A DNA stretch of 64,000 nucleotides from Piscinibacter aquaticus (GCA_007994965.1 VOPW01000001.1:620001-684000), one strand, 5' to 3'; shown: positions 1-12,408, counted from the stretch's first letter. Notes: generated from the sequence alone by a model not told the origin. Translations and numbers: made by a program.

Positions 1-188
1 AACTCCAATGTCATCGACGTTCCCCCGAGCGCCATGCCCTGCAGGCGGCGATCGCCAAGGCGCTGAGCATCGGCCGCCATGGCGCCGAGAATGTCTATGG
101 CGATGGCCGGGCCGGCCCGCGCATCGTCGAGGTGCTCGCGCATGCGAACCTGGACGCGCGCTTGATGGCGAAGTGCAATGCGTACTGA
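1..188 (+). CDS. UDP-N-acetylglucosamine 2-epimerase (hydrolysing, NeuC/LegG-like), C-terminal end
   Basis: Only the last 60 or so residues are present. The gene enters from the left edge and stops at TGA 186-188. The visible end contains NVIDVP near position 20 and, after a one-base frame break at about 25-45, a segment ending ENVYGDGRAGPRIVEVL. This matches the C-terminus of hydrolysing UDP-GlcNAc 2-epimerases, which feed nonulosonic (sialic or legionaminic) acid synthesis. The stop overlaps the start of the next gene, an acyltransferase of the NeuD/PglD type, which supports the pathway. Family identity rests on a short fragment, so confidence is moderate. Confidence 0.6.
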   Translation, partial: LQCHRRSPERHALQAAIAKALSIGRHGAENVYGDGRAGPRIVEVLAHANLDARLMAKCNAY

Positions 189-806
189 GCATCACGTCGT
201 CGTCGGCGCGGGCGGCCATGCGCGTGTGGTCATGGATGCGTTGCTTCGGTCGCACTCCGAGCCAGAGTGCTGGCCTTCGCCGATGACGACGCCGCTCTGC
301 ACGAGCGCGAGATGCTCGGCCGGCCCGTGCTCGGATCGGTGGCGGCGATCGTGCGCGCCGGCACTCCGTTCCACGTGGCCATCGGGCACAACGGCGCGCG
401 TTCAAGGATCTTCGAACAGCTGCGCGCCGTCGGCGCCTGTCCGTTCTCGGCCATCCATCCGCTGGCCAGCATGTCCGCGCATGCGACGTTGGGCCAGTCC
501 GTGTTCGTGGCGGCGGGCGCGGTGGTGGGGCCGCTGGCGGCGCTGGGCGATGGCGTGATCGTCAATCATGCGGCCGTGGTAGACCACGACTGCCGGCTCG
601 GCGACTTCGTGCACATTGCGCCTGGCGCGACACTCGCGGGAGCCGTGACCTGTGGCCGCTGCGTGCTGGTCGGTGCCGGGGCGAACGTGCTGCCCGGCGT
701 GACCATTGGCGACAACGCGGTGATCGGCGCCGGCGCCGTGGTGGTGAAGGACGTTCCCGCCGGTGCGGTGGTCGTCGGCGTGCCGGCCCGTTTTCAGGAG
801 AGATGA
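178..806 (+). CDS. NeuD/PglD-family sugar O/N-acyltransferase
   Basis: Reconstructed length is about 209 residues, normal for the family. The N-terminus has a Rossmann-like sugar-nucleotide binding start (HHVVVGAGGHARVVMDAL). The second half is a left-handed beta-helix of hexapeptide repeats ending VVVKDVPAGAVVVGVPAR, the usual acetyl-CoA-dependent acyltransferase fold. The His of the segment VNHAAVVDHDCRLGD is the expected catalytic base. One frame break near 264 is repaired by one G in a CCAG(G) context. The gene overlaps the upstream epimerase by 11 bp. It may acylate a UDP-4-amino sugar made by the downstream aminotransferase (PglD/LegH role) or a sialic acid (NeuD role); sequence alone does not separate these. 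Confidence 0.8.
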
Positions 807-2283
<1,477 letters not shown>

Positions 2284-2299
2284 GCGTTGCAGGTTCCTT

Positions 2300-2851
2300 T
2301 CAAGCCAGTTCGGCGCGATCGAGGGTAGACGCCGCCTGGTCCTTGGCGGACAAGGCCGGCACCATTCCCGCGAGATCGGGCCAGCCGATGCCGATGCCGG
2401 CATCGTCGTAGCGGATGGACCGCTCGTGCGAAGGGCTGTAGTAGGCGGTCGTCTTGTAGAGGAAGTCGGCCGATTCGCTCAGCACCAGGAAGCCGTGCGC
2501 CATGCCCTCGGGCAACCACAGCTGACGGTGGTTCTCCCCGCTCAGTTCCACGCCGATCCAGCGGCCGAACGTCGGGCTGTCGCGCCGGATGTCGACGGCC
2601 ACGTCGAACACGCAGCCATGAGTCACCCGCACCAGCTTGCCCTGCGCATGCGGCGGCAGCTGGTAGTGAAGCCCGCGCAGCACACCACGCGCAGAGCGCG
2701 AGTGGTTGTCCTGCACGAAGCTGACGTGACGCCCCACCGCCTCGTCGAAGCGCTTCTGGTTGAAGCTCTCCATGAAGAAGCCGCGCTCGTCGCCGAACAC
2801 TCTCGGCTCGAGGATCAGCACGCCGGGGATGGCGGTGGCGGTCACGTCCAT
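2300..2851 (-). CDS. rfbC: dTDP-4-dehydrorhamnose 3,5-epimerase
   Basis: The 183-residue intact cupin-fold enzyme converts dTDP-4-keto-6-deoxyglucose to dTDP-4-keto-rhamnose, step 3 of dTDP-L-rhamnose synthesis. Diagnostic segments are FFMESFNQKRF, VQDNHSRSARGVLRGLHYQ (catalytic His) and the LWLPEGMAHGFLVLSE strand. It is the last gene of the minus-strand operon and starts 1 bp before the rfbA stop, so it is probably translationally coupled. It converges with the aminotransferase gene across a 16-bp gap. Confidence 0.97.
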   Translation of the reverse strand: MDVTATAIPGVLILEPRVFGDERGFFMESFNQKRFDEAVGRHVSFVQDNHSRSARGVLRGLHYQLPPHAQGKLVRVTHGCVFDVAVDIRRDSPTFGRWIGVELSGENHRQLWLPEGMAHGFLVLSESADFLYKTTAYYSPSHERSIRYDDAGIGIGWPDLAGMVPALSAKDQAASTLDRAELA

Positions 2852-2852
2852 C

Positions 2853-3733
2853 TCAGAACACGCGCTCCTTCAGCAGGCGCACCGGTACTGCCCGTAGCCG
2901 TTCTTCAGCATCGGCTGCGCCAGGCGCTGCAATTGCTCCGAGGAGATCCAGCCCGATCGCCACGCGATCTCTTCCGGGCAGGCCACCTTCAGGCCTTGGC
3001 GCTTCTCCAGCGTGGCGATGAACTGGGCGGCCTCCATCAGGCTGTCGTGCGTACCGGTGTCGAGCCGGGCATATCCGCGGCCCATGATCTCCACGTCGAG
3101 CTGGCCCTGAGCGAGGTAGCGGGCATTGACGTCGGTGATCTCGAGCTCGCCGCGTGCCGAGGGGCGGATGCTGGCGGCGATGTCGCACACCTGGGCGTCG
3201 TAGAAGTACAGGCCGGTCACCGCATAGTTGCTCTTGGGCGCTGCCGGCTTCTCTTCGATGCTCAGCGCGCGCTTGTCCGGACCGAACTCGACGACACCGT
3301 AGCGCTCGGGGTCGGTCACGTGGTATGCGAAGACCGTGGCGCCACCTGAGCGGTTGGCGGCGTTGCCCAGCAGGCGCTGGAAGTCGTGGCCGTAGAAGAT
3401 GTTGTCGCCCAGAACCAGCGCGCTGGGCCCGCCGGCCACGAAGTCGCGGCCGAGGATGAAGGCCTGCGCCAGCCCGTCAGGGCTGGGCTGTACGCAGTAG
3501 CGTATATCCAGCCCCCACTGCGAGCCGTCGCCCAGCAGCGCCTCGAAGCGCGGTGTGTCCTGCGGCGTGCTGATCAGCAGAATCTCGCGGATGCCGGCGA
3601 GCATCAGCGTGGCCAGCGGGTAATAAACCATCGGCTTGTCGTACACCGGCAGGAGCTGCTTGCTCATCGCCAGCGTGGCCGGGTGCAGCCGGGTGCCGGA
3701 GCCGCCCGCCAGGATGATGCCCTTGCGCTTCAT
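2853..3733 (-). CDS. rfbA: glucose-1-phosphate thymidylyltransferase
   Basis: The first enzyme of dTDP-rhamnose synthesis makes dTDP-glucose from dTTP and glucose-1-phosphate. The nucleotide-binding signature [11 protein letters not shown] is at the N-terminus, followed by [26 protein letters not shown] and [19 protein letters not shown]. The start at 3733 is preferred because its ATG overlaps the upstream stop (ATGA) and gives the normal length of about 293 residues. A frame break near 2895, lacking one T in CC(T)GG, hides the true C-terminus, which reads [13 protein letters not shown] and stops at 2853. Confidence 0.95.
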
Positions 3734-4862
3734 TGCTGCAGTCCCGCCTCTCGACGCCGCATCCACAGCCCGGTGGCCACCGCATAGGTACTGGCGGCCA
3801 GGATGGCGAGCAGCGCCGCTGCCACGGTGATCAGCCCACGTTTCGGGCCAGCCTTCTTCTCGGGGGCAGTGCGGTGTCGACCACTTGAATCAGGGCGCCT
3901 TCCCGGCTCTCGTCCACCTTCGCCAGTTCGTACTGCTTGACGAAGATCTCGAAGAGCGCCTCCTGGTACTTGAACTCGCGGTAGCGATCGACGTAGTCGG
4001 AGCCGCCGCGACCTTCGTCCTGGCGCTCGGCGCGTGCCACCTGCTCGCGAAGCGCCGCCAGCGCTGCCTGCTGCTGCATCACCTCCGGCGTATTCTCCGC
4101 GAGCATCCGCCGCAGGGTCTGCAGCCGAACTTCCGCCGCGGTGACTTGGGCGCGCAGACGTGCGTAGCTCTCGGCAGCCGATTTGGGCTCCACCTTCAGT
4201 GCTCCCTGGCTGATGCCGCTTTCCTCCAGGGCAGCCTGCGCCTTGGCCAGCCGCTCCTTGGTCTGATTGAGCTGCTGCTCGAAGAATGCTCGCCGTTGCT
4301 GTGCTTCGGAAACGGCCAGACCGTTAGTCATGACCCGCAGTTCCTCAACGTAAGCGTTCGCCATCTCGGCTGCTCGATTCGGGTCATCGTCCTCTACCTC
4401 GACAGTGATGAGACCGTCCTTCTTGCCAACACCTATTCGCACGTTGTTGCGCAACTGGGCACGTGCGTCTTGTCGGAATCCGGTTTTGTAGACGCTCATG
4501 AGGTTGAACCTTTCGACTAGACGGTCACTGACCGTCGCGCTCTGCATCAGCGCCACGTACTGATCCGCTGGGCTTTTCACGTTCGCCAGACCGCCAGCTA
4601 GGCCGGCGAGTGCCCCCAACTGAGAAATTGCGGCTGCGGCGGAGCTTTGCTGCTGCTGTGGTGGCATGATGACGGTACTCGCGGAATACCACTTGGGCAT
4701 CGCGCTGGCGATGCCGAATGCCACTCCAGCGACCAGCAATCCCGAGGCCGCGATCACCTTCCACTTCGCAACCAGCATCGAGGCCAGCTCCAGCAGCGAT
4801 ACGCCGGGCTCGTCGTCCTCGATCCATTCGTCCTGCGCGGACGCACGCACCTTGTCGGTCAT
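3730..4862 (-). CDS. Wzz/KpsE-like polysaccharide chain-length or capsule-export inner-membrane protein
   Basis: About 377 residues after repair of a C-run frame break near 3855. A cytoplasmic start is followed by the Wzz motif [16 protein letters not shown] and TM1 ([18 protein letters not shown]). A long periplasmic coiled-coil region rich in Gln, Glu and Ala follows, then a proline-containing EKKAGPKRG segment and TM2 ([20 protein letters not shown]) close to the C-terminus. This is the two-TM polysaccharide co-polymerase layout without a fused tyrosine kinase. It lies 8 bp after the export protein gene and overlaps rfbA by 4 bp, so it should set chain length or form the inner-membrane part of the export machine for a rhamnose-containing polymer. 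Confidence 0.85.
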
Positions 4863-4870
4863 GGCGTCTG

Positions 4871-6773
4871 TCACTTCAGCGTCTTGATCGCCGCCGCACC
4901 CAGGCCGAACTGGGCCAGGATCTGCGTCCATTCCTTGGCGTTCTGGACCCAGCTGGTCTTGCCGACCTCCTCGGGCACGAACACGGTGTCGCCCGGCTGC
5001 GCCGCGAGGTTGGCCAGCGAGCCGCCACCGAACCAGCCCCCGTCCTGGCGCGCGCTGACGACGCTGCCGTTGGCACGCAGCACGAACACGCTTTCCGCAT
5101 CGGCACCGCGGGTGGGCCCTCCCGCGAGCTTGAGGAAATCGTCGATGGTGCGGCCCTGGCCGAACAGGTAGCTGCCGCCATTGAACACGCTGCCGAAAAC
5201 GCCGACCGAGTTGGGCCGGGCCGGCACGTAGATCCGGTCGCCGTCTTCGAGCGCCAACGCCGGCAGCTGCGGTGCCGCAGGATCGAGTTGCAGCACGATG
5301 CGGCCGGTGGGGCGGACTTCGCGAAGGCGCTGGATGAGGACCGACGAGCCTGTGCCGGACGCCGCCTGCGCCGCTGCTTCGTCGGCGGTCAGAGCCTTGC
5401 GCGTGTAGGCCGCCTTGGCAAATTCCACCTCGAGGTCGCGCAGCGCACGCTCGTAGTTCTCCTGCTGCGTGACACGCACACTCTCCCGCGTGAACTCGGT
5501 GCCGAACAGATACGCCAGCGGGGTCAGACCGCCGGCGGCGCGCAGCGCATCGGCGAGCGAGCTGTCAGCCGGCAGCACGTACTCACCGGGGCGCACCACT
5601 TCACCTTCGACGCGCACACGCTTGTTCTGCAGCTGCGCGGAGAGCCGTGCGTCCACTGGCTGAAGGCGCGCAGGACATCGCCGCTTTCCAGGGCGCGACT
5701 CGACTCCTCGGGCCAGCGCAACTGCTTGATGCGCTCGCCGTCGCGCTCGGCCGGGCTCTCCAGCGCGAGGCGGGTACGGTCCGCCACGGCGGTGAAGCCG
5801 CCGGCCATGGCCAGCACGTCCTGTGCGGTCTCGCGGGGCTTGAGCTCGAAGATGGCGGGCTTGTTCACGCTGCCGATCAGGCCCACCTGCGGGCCGACCG
5901 GGCCGATGTGGATCACATCCTCGGCCTGCACGATGCGATCAGCTGCCTTGTCGCCCTTGAGCAGAAGGTCGTAGAGATCGAAGGTGGCCACGGTCTGACC
6001 GCCGCGACGCAGCTCGATCTTGCGGTAGCTGCCCGCCGAGGACGGGCCGCCGGAGCGCATCAGCACGTTGACGATGGTCGACAGGCTGGCCACGTTGTGC
6101 GCGCCGGGGCGCTTGGCGAAGCCGGTCACGTAGACGCGCACGCTGCGCAGCTGGCCCAGGCCGACGCTGAGCTGGAAGTTCTTGAACACCTGGCCGACGC
6201 GGCGGCTCACCACGTCGGGCAGATCGGCGTAGCGGGTGCCCGCGACCATGAAGCTGCCCACGCGCGGCAGGCTGATGCGGCCGGAGCGATCGACCGTCGC
6301 GCGCACGTCGGCGTCGACGCTGCCCCACAGGGTGATCTGCAGTTCGTCGCCGGGCGCGATGGCGTAGTCGGCCGGCACCAGCGCGCTGCCATCCGCTGCG
6401 CCCATCGCCTCGGCGCCGGAGATCAACTCGGCGCCGAAGCGCCGGATGTCGATCTGGGAGCCCGGTGCGAGGAGGTTGCGCGATTCATCGATCCCGGCAA
6501 GGCGCCGCACGTAGCGCTCGAAGTCGTCGGGTTGATAGGGCGCAGGAGGCTCTGTGACCGGGCGACCGGGGGCGAACCGGTCGTGGGGCTGACTGGCAGC
6601 GACGAGGTCGCCTCGCGGGACGACGGAAGGGTTGCAGGCACGCCCTGACGCAGCCGGATCGGCGAGCCGGCACCCTGGGTGGCAAGTTCGCCGGGGATCT
6701 GCGACGGGTCGACTGGCGCTTGCGCCTGCGCGGCGCCCGCCGCGATCAGCAGCATCGAGAGGATGAGACGCAT
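4871..6773 (-). CDS. Outer-membrane polysaccharide export protein with SLBB domains (Wza/KpsD-like)
   Basis: About 634 residues. A signal peptide (MRLILSMLLIAAGAAQAQA) starts at 6773. A Poly_export domain follows ([38 protein letters not shown]), then several SLBB beta-grasp repeats (VYVTGFAKRPGAHNV; VRVEGEVVRPGEYVL; VGVFGSVFNGGSYLFGQ). It should form the periplasm-spanning export channel for capsule or exopolysaccharide. Two frame breaks occur: one between about 6535 and 6640, and one at 5652 where a missing G in CCAG(G) hides SQVDARLSAQLQ. No lipobox cysteine is visible at the signal end, unlike classic Wza, so KpsD-type is the closer analogy. Confidence 0.88.
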
Positions 6774-6862
6774 GGTGTGCGAGTGCCTTCGGATCAGAAC
6801 GGGCGGACACCACGGCCCACCTCGGGCCGCCACCGCAGCAAAGCGCGGATTCTAGACGGGGC

Positions 6863-7761
6863 TCAGCGGCCCAGGACCTCGGTGAGCATGCGCTCCACGC
6901 CCGGGCGCCAGTCCGGCAGCGAGAGGCCGAAGCGTGCCTGCAGCTTGTCGGTCTTCAGCCGCGAGTTCAGTGGCCGGCGTGCCGGCGTGGGGAACGCGGT
7001 GGTCGGCACCGGCTCGATCGCGTCTGGGCTCACCTTCAGCGAAGCGCCCGCCGCACGTGCAAATGCGATCACGTGGCTGGCGTAACCATGCCAGCTGGTC
7101 TGGCCACTGGCCACGGCGTGATAGGTGCCGGACAGCGATGCATCGGCCCGCGCCGCGCGGATCATGTGTGCCGTGAGGTCGGCCAGCAGATCGGCTCCGG
7201 TGGGCGCGCCGATCTGGTCGTCGATCACCTTGAGCGCCTCGCGCTCCTGCGCCAGCCTGAGCATCGTCTTCGCGAAGTTGCCACCTCGCGCACCGTAGAC
7301 CCAGCTGGTGCGCAGCAGCAGGTGGCGGCAGCCGCTCGCGCGGATCGCTTCTTCGCCTTCCAGCTTGGTCTGGCCGTACACGTTGAGAGGGCCGGTCGGT
7401 GCCTCTTCGCTGCGCGGGGCGGTGCCGCTGCCGTCGAAGACATAGTCGGTGCTGTAGTGCACCAGCCATGCGCCGCGTGCGGCCGCCTCGCGGGCCAGCA
7501 GGGCGGGGCCGCGGCGTTGATCGCGCGGGCCAGGTCGGTCTCGCTCTCGGCCTTGTCGACCGCGGTGTGGGCGGCGGCATTGACGATCACGTCCGGCGCC
7601 ACCGCCTGCACCGTGGCCGAGAGGGACTCCGGCTTCGAGAAGTCGGCGGTCAGCGGACCGGGGCTGTCGAAGTCCAGCGCCACCACGTCGCCCAGCGGCG
7701 CCAGCGAACGCTGAAGTTCCCAGCCGACCCGGCCGTTCTTGCCGAGCAGCAGGATCTTCAT
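6863..7761 (-). CDS. rfbD: dTDP-4-dehydrorhamnose reductase
   Basis: The final enzyme of dTDP-L-rhamnose synthesis, an NAD(P)H-dependent SDR of about 299 residues. The start is MKILLLGKNGRVGWEL (Gly-rich cofactor loop), followed by NAAAHTAVDKAE, STDYVFDG and the catalytic Tyr-x3-Lys pair in VYGQTKLEGE. A frame break near 7505, one G lost in a GC run, separates the N-terminal third from the rest. It lies 6 bp downstream of rfbB and 89 bp upstream of the export protein gene. Confidence 0.95.
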
Positions 7762-7767
7762 GGGGCC

Positions 7768-8826
7768 TCAGCGCGCCGCGTAGTTGGTGGCCACCCAATC
7801 GCGGTAGCTGCCGCTTTGCACATGCGCCACCCAGTCGGCGTTGTCGAGGTACCAGCGAACCGTCTTGCGGATGCCGGTCTCGAAGGTCTCGGCCGGGCGC
7901 CAGCCGAGCTCGCGTTCGATCTTGCGTGCGTCGATCGCGTAGCGGCGGTCGTGGCCGGGGCGGTCGGTCACGTGGGTGATCAGGCGCGAATACGAACCGG
8001 CCGGGTCAGGGCGCATCTCGTCGAGCAGCGCACAGACGCTGCGCACGATCTCGATGTTCGGCCGCTCGTTCCAGCCGCCGACGTTGTAGGTCTCGCCGAC
8101 GCGACCTTTGGCCAGCACGGCGCGGATGGCCGACGCGTGATCCTTGACGTAGAGCCAGTCACGCACCTGCATGCCGTCGCCGTACACCGGCAGCGGCTTG
8201 CCGGCGAGTGCGTTGACGATCATCAGCGGGATCAGCTTCTCGGGAAAGTGATAAGGACCGTAGTTGTTCGAGCAGTTGGTCGTCAGCACCGGCAGGCCAT
8301 AAGTGTGGTGCCAGGCGCGCACGAGGTGGTCGCTCGCGGCCTTGCTGGCCGAGTAAGGGCTGTTGGGCTCGTAGGTATTCTTCTCGGTGAAGGCCGGATC
8401 GTTCGGCTTGAGCGAACCGTAGACCTCGTCGGTGGAGACGTGGTGGAAGCGGAAGACTTCCTTCTCGCCTGCGGGCAGCGCCGACCAATGGGCGCGCACC
8501 GCCTCGAGCAGCGTGTAGGTGCCCTCGATGTTCGTCTTGACGAAGGCACCGGGGCCGTGGATGCTGCGGTCGACATGGCTCTCGGCCGCGAAGTGCACTA
8601 CGGCGCGCGGGCGGTGCTCGGCGAACAGGCGATCGAGCAGGCCGCGATCGCAGATGTCGCCCTTGACGAAGACGTGGCGGGCATCTCCTTGCAGCGACTT
8701 CAGGCTTTCGAGGTTGCCCGCGTAGGTCAGCGCATCCAGGTTGAGCACCGGCTCGCCGGTTTCGGCAATCCAGTCGAGCACGAAGTTGGCGCCGATGAAG
8801 CCGGCGCCGCCGGTGACGAGGATCAT
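7768..8826 (-). CDS. rfbB: dTDP-glucose 4,6-dehydratase
   Basis: An extended SDR of 352 residues that removes water from dTDP-glucose to give the 4-keto-6-deoxy sugar. The start at 8826 ([19 protein letters not shown]) places the NAD-binding loop at the very N-terminus, as in the family; upstream in-frame sequence is not family-like. Catalytic features are HVSTDEVYG and the [11 protein letters not shown]yr-x3-Lys motif. It is the first gene of the rfb/export operon and is transcribed divergently from the helicase gene, with 96 bp between them. Confidence 0.97.
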   Translation of the reverse strand: MILVTGGAGFIGANFVLDWIAETGEPVLNLDALTYAGNLESLKSLQGDARHVFVKGDICDRGLLDRLFAEHRPRAVVHFAAESHVDRSIHGPGAFVKTNIEGTYTLLEAVRAHWSALPAGEKEVFRFHHVSTDEVYGSLKPNDPAFTEKNTYEPNSPYSASKAASDHLVRAWHHTYGLPVLTTNCSNNYGPYHFPEKLIPLMIVNALAGKPLPVYGDGMQVRDWLYVKDHASAIRAVLAKGRVGETYNVGGWNERPNIEIVRSVCALLDEMRPDPAGSYSRLITHVTDRPGHDRRYAIDARKIERELGWRPAETFETGIRKTVRWYLDNADWVAHVQSGSYRDWVATNYAAR

Positions 8827-8922
8827 GGATCGGGGCTCCTGCGCAGACGTCGACGGCGCAAATTCTAGGCCGTGCCCCGTGCCCTTCCTGGCCTGAAAGG
8901 GTCCAGGGGCGATAATCCCGGC
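8827..8922. promoter_or_regulatory. Divergent promoter region between rfbB and the DEAD-box helicase
   Basis: This 96-bp spacer must hold promoters for both directions. On the plus strand GATAAT occurs at about 8910-8915, only a few bases before the helicase ATG, without a convincing -35 element. No operator palindrome is evident. Confidence 0.35.
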
Positions 8923-10411
8923 ATGAGTGACCCCACCCCGGCACCGCCACGAGCGGCGCCACCCCCGAGGCCGCCACACCCGCGCCGGCTCGTTTCGACA
9001 CCCTGCCGCTGGACGAGAAGCTGCTGCGCGCGGTGGCCGACTCCGGCTACCAGACGATGACGCCGATCCAGGCCAAGGCGATCCCGATCGTGCTGGCCGG
9101 CCGTGATGTGATGGGTGCGGCGCAGACCGGCACGGGCAAGACCGCGGCGTTCTCGATCCCGTTGCTGCAGAAGATGCTCCGGCACGAGAACCCGAGCATG
9201 TCGCCGGCGCGCCACCCCGTTCGTGCGCTGGTGCTGGCGCCCACGCGCGAACTGGCCGACCAGGTCGCCAACAACGTCAAGCAATATTCGAAGTTCACCA
9301 AGCTGCGCGCCGCCGTGGTGTTCGGCGGCATCGACATGAAGCCGCAGACGCTGGAGCTCAAGGCCGGCGTCGAGGTGCTGATCGCCACGCCGGGCCGGCT
9401 GCTCGACCACATCGAGGCGAAGAACTGCGTGCTCAACCAGGTCGAGTACGTGGTGCTCGACGAAGCCGACCGCATGCTCGACATCGGCTTCCTGCCGGAT
9501 CTGCAACGCATCCTCAGCTACCTGCCCAGGCAGCGGCAGACGCTGCTTTTCTCGGCCACCTTCTCGCCCGAGATCAAGCGGCTCGCCGAGAGCTATCTGC
9601 AGGATCCGGTGCTGGTCGAGGTGGCGCGGCCCAACGCCACGGCTTCCACGGTGGAGCAGCGCTTCTTCAGCGTCTCGCCCGACGACAAGCGTCGCGCGGT
9701 GCTGAAGCTGCTGAAGGAACGCTCGATCACGCAGGCGATCGTGTTCGTCAACTCAAGCTGGGTTGCGCGCGGCTGGCGCGCTCCTTCGAGCGCGACGGCC
9801 TGCGCACCAACGCGCTGCACGGCGACAAGAGCCAGGACGAGCGGCTGAAGGCGCTCGACGCGTTCAAGCGCGGCGAAGTCGACGTGCTGGTGGCCACCGA
9901 CGTGGCGGCTCGCGGGCTGGACATCGCCGACCTGCCGGCCGTCTTCAACTTCGACGTTCCGTTCAACGCCGAGGACTACGTGCACCGCATCGGGCGCACC
10001 GGGCGCGCCGGCGCGTCGGGCCTGGCCTTCACGCTGGTGGCGCGCGAGGACATGCGCAACGTCGGTGACATCGAGAAGCTGATCAAGAAGAAGATCGACG
10101 TCGAGCCGCTCGAACTCGACGATGAGCGGCCGCGGCGCGAATCGTTCCGCGAGCGTGCTCGCCGCGAAGACGACGACGAGCGCCCGGCCCGCCCGCCCGC
10201 GCCGCGCTCCAGCGCCGCGCCTGCGCGTTCGGCCGATCCGCTCTTCGATCAGCCCTACGTGCCGAGCAACCCCGAGGCCGAACCGGCCTGGGACAAGAAG
10301 GCCGCGGCGCCTGCGCCGCGCGGCCTGTCGCCCTACATCAAGCCGAAGAAGAAGGTGGCGGCGCTGTTCGGGGCCAAGAAGGCGCCGGACGAGGAAACCT
10401 CGTCGTCCTGA
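8923..10411 (+). CDS. rhlE: DEAD-box ATP-dependent RNA helicase, RhlE type
   Basis: About 496 residues. Ordered motifs: Q motif ([14 protein letters not shown]), motif I AQTGTGKT, Ia [41 protein letters not shown] and [13 protein letters not shown] basic Arg/Pro-rich C-terminal tail ([19 protein letters not shown], then [10 protein letters not shown]) is typical of RhlE proteins acting in ribosome assembly and RNA turnover. There are two frame breaks, about 8960-8990 and about 9755 (expected [13 protein letters not shown]). Confidence 0.93.
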
Positions 10412-10423
10412 AGGGCGCGCGAC

Positions 10424-11196
10424 TCAATCGGCGAGCAGCGCAAAGACCGCCGGTCGATCGGAAGGAGCGTGCCCGGCTGAGATCGCCAGCGCGCGACGCT
10501 GTCGGTGCGGGTGAAGGCGCCCGGCGCCGTCAGGCCGCAACTCACCGCCACCCGCGTGCCCGGCTGCAGGTGCTCGAGCATCGCCTGCAGAATCGCGGCA
10601 TTTCGATAGGGCGTCTCGATCAGCAATTGCGTCTGCCGCGCCTTGCGAGACAGTACCTCGAGCTCGCGCAGCCGCGCCGCACGGGCCGGCGCCTCCACCG
10701 GGAGGTAGCCGACGAAGGCGAAACTCTGGCCGTTCAGTCCGCTGGCGGCCAGCGCCAGCAGCAGCGAACTCGGGCCGGGTAGGGCGACGACCGGCAGGTG
10801 CTCGGCATGCGCCGCCTGAACCAGCGCGGCGCCGGGGTCGGCGACGGCCGGCAGTCCGGCCTCGGAGATCAGGCCCAGGTCGGCGCCTGTACGCAGCGGC
10901 GCCAGCAGCGGGCCGAGCTCCGGCGCGGCGGCTTGCTTGCCGCCCTTGGGTACTCGCGGCAGTTCCACGATCTCGATCTGCTGAAGGGCCCGGGCCAGCG
11001 GCACGATGCGGTCCACCCGCTTGAGAAAGGCCCGCGTGCTGCGTGCGTTCTCGGCCACCCAGTGGTTCAGGCCGGCGGCAACGCGCAGTGCGCCGATCGG
11101 CAGGACGTCGTCCAGTGGCACGGCCTCGTCGGCGCCGGCGATGCCGAAGTCCAGCGCATTGGGCACCCGGTACAGCGTGCCGCGGGTTTCGCTCAT
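10424..11196 (-). CDS. RsmI-like SAM-dependent methyltransferase (tetrapyrrole methylase fold)
   Basis: About 257 residues. It contains ISEAGLPAVADPGAALV and the LPGPSSLLLALAASGL loop of the RsmI/tetrapyrrole-methylase family, with FVGYLP and LIETPYRN downstream. It is a short relative of RsmI, which 2'-O-methylates C1402 of 16S rRNA; the exact substrate of this shorter form is not evident. A frame break near 10470 masks the C-terminus SDRPAVFALLAD, which stops at 10424. The start overlaps the maf stop by 4 bp, so the two are co-translated. It converges on the helicase gene with a 12-bp gap. Confidence 0.85.
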
Positions 11197-11786
11197 GGCT
11201 GCAGCGGGTCGATGCCGGCCTCGCGCAGCAGTGCGCAGGTGCGGATCAGCGGCAGGCCGACGAGCGCCGTCGGGTCATCGGATTCGATCGCCGCCAGCAG
11301 CGCGATGCCCAGCGTCTCGCACTTGGCGCTGCCGGCGCAGTCGTAGGGCTGCTCGGTGCGCAGGTAATGTTCGATCTCGGCGTCGGCGAGGTCGCGAAAA
11401 CGCACGTTCACCGGCGCCAGCGCCGCCCCCGAATAGCCGCTGGCCGCATGCTGTACCGCCACGGCCGTGTGGAAGACCACGCTGCGGCCGCGCATCGCAC
11501 GAAGCTGCGCGACGGCCCGCTCGTGCGTGCCGGGTTTGCCGATCGGCGTGCCGTCGAGCTCGGCCACCTGGTCGGAGCCGATGACCACCGCCTGCGGATG
11601 CAGCGCGGCAACGGCGGCGGCCTTGGCGGCGGCCAGTCGCATCGCCAGTGCGGCGGGCGTCTCGCCGTCAAGCGGTGTCTCGTCGACCTGCGGCGAGACG
11701 ACGTCGAACGGCAGCCGCAGGCGTTCCAGCAGTTCGCGCCGGTAGCGCGAGGTCGATCCGAGGATCAGCTTTGGGCGCGTGGTCAT
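11193..11786 (-). CDS. Maf-like nucleoside triphosphate pyrophosphatase
   Basis: The intact 197-residue protein has the Maf start LILGSTSRYRRELLERL, VSPQVDETPL, VIGSDQVAELDG (catalytic Asp) and GKPGTHERAVAQL. Maf proteins hydrolyse non-canonical or modified NTPs. The sequence resembles the YceF subgroup, in keeping with yceD-rpmF on the other side of the 38-bp divergent spacer. Confidence 0.92.
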   Translation of the reverse strand: MTTRPKLILGSTSRYRRELLERLRLPFDVVSPQVDETPLDGETPAALAMRLAAAKAAAVAALHPQAVVIGSDQVAELDGTPIGKPGTHERAVAQLRAMRGRSVVFHTAVAVQHAASGYSGAALAPVNVRFRDLADAEIEHYLRTEQPYDCAGSAKCETLGIALLAAIESDDPTALVGLPLIRTCALLREAGIDPLQP

Positions 11787-11824
11787 GCCGGGATTGTCCC
11801 ATCGCGCCTCTTACACTGACCGGC

Positions 11825-12377
11825 ATGAAACCGCGCATCCGCGATCCGCTGCGACTCGACGTCGAGCCCTTCGCCAAGGAAGGGGGCCGGCTGGAAGGCC
11901 GCTGGCCGCTGGCCGGCTTCGGCCGCCCTGGTCGAGTCGGCGCATCCCGAGGCCCGCCCGCTGCCAGCCGACGAAGCCGTGTGGCAGGCCGACGGCGAAC
12001 TTCGCCCGGTGCGCGGCGGCGAGCCCGAAGTCTGGCTGCATGTCCGGGCCCGTGCACAGATGAGCCTGGAGTGCCAGCGATGCCTGGGACCGGTGAATGC
12101 GGCGCTGAGTGCACAGCGCAGCTTCCGCTTCGTGGTCGACGAGGCCACCGCGGCCGAGATCGATGCCGACAGCGAAGACGACGTGTTGGCGCTCACTCGC
12201 GCGCTGAACCTTCACGAACTGGTGGAGGACGAACTGATCCTTGCGCTGCCGCTGGTGCCGATGCACGAGCTCTGCCCGCAGCCGCTGAGCCGGCCCGTGA
12301 CCGCCGAGCCGGAGGTCGAAGAGCGACCGAATCCCTTTGCGGCGCTGGCGGCGCTCAAGCGCCAGGGGCCGCACTGA
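11825..12377 (+). CDS. yceD: YceD/DUF177 family protein (23S rRNA accumulation protein)
   Basis: About 183 residues after correction of an extra C at 11933 in a CC(C)TGG context. It has the family CxxC (LECQRCLGPV) and an acidic C-terminal half (LVEDELILALPLVPMH). It sits directly upstream of rpmF, as in most proteobacteria. The family is required for normal 23S rRNA accumulation; the biochemical activity is unknown. Confidence 0.88.
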
Positions 12378-12408
12378 GGGGTACAGTGAGCGGCATCGGC
12401 CGCCGTGC

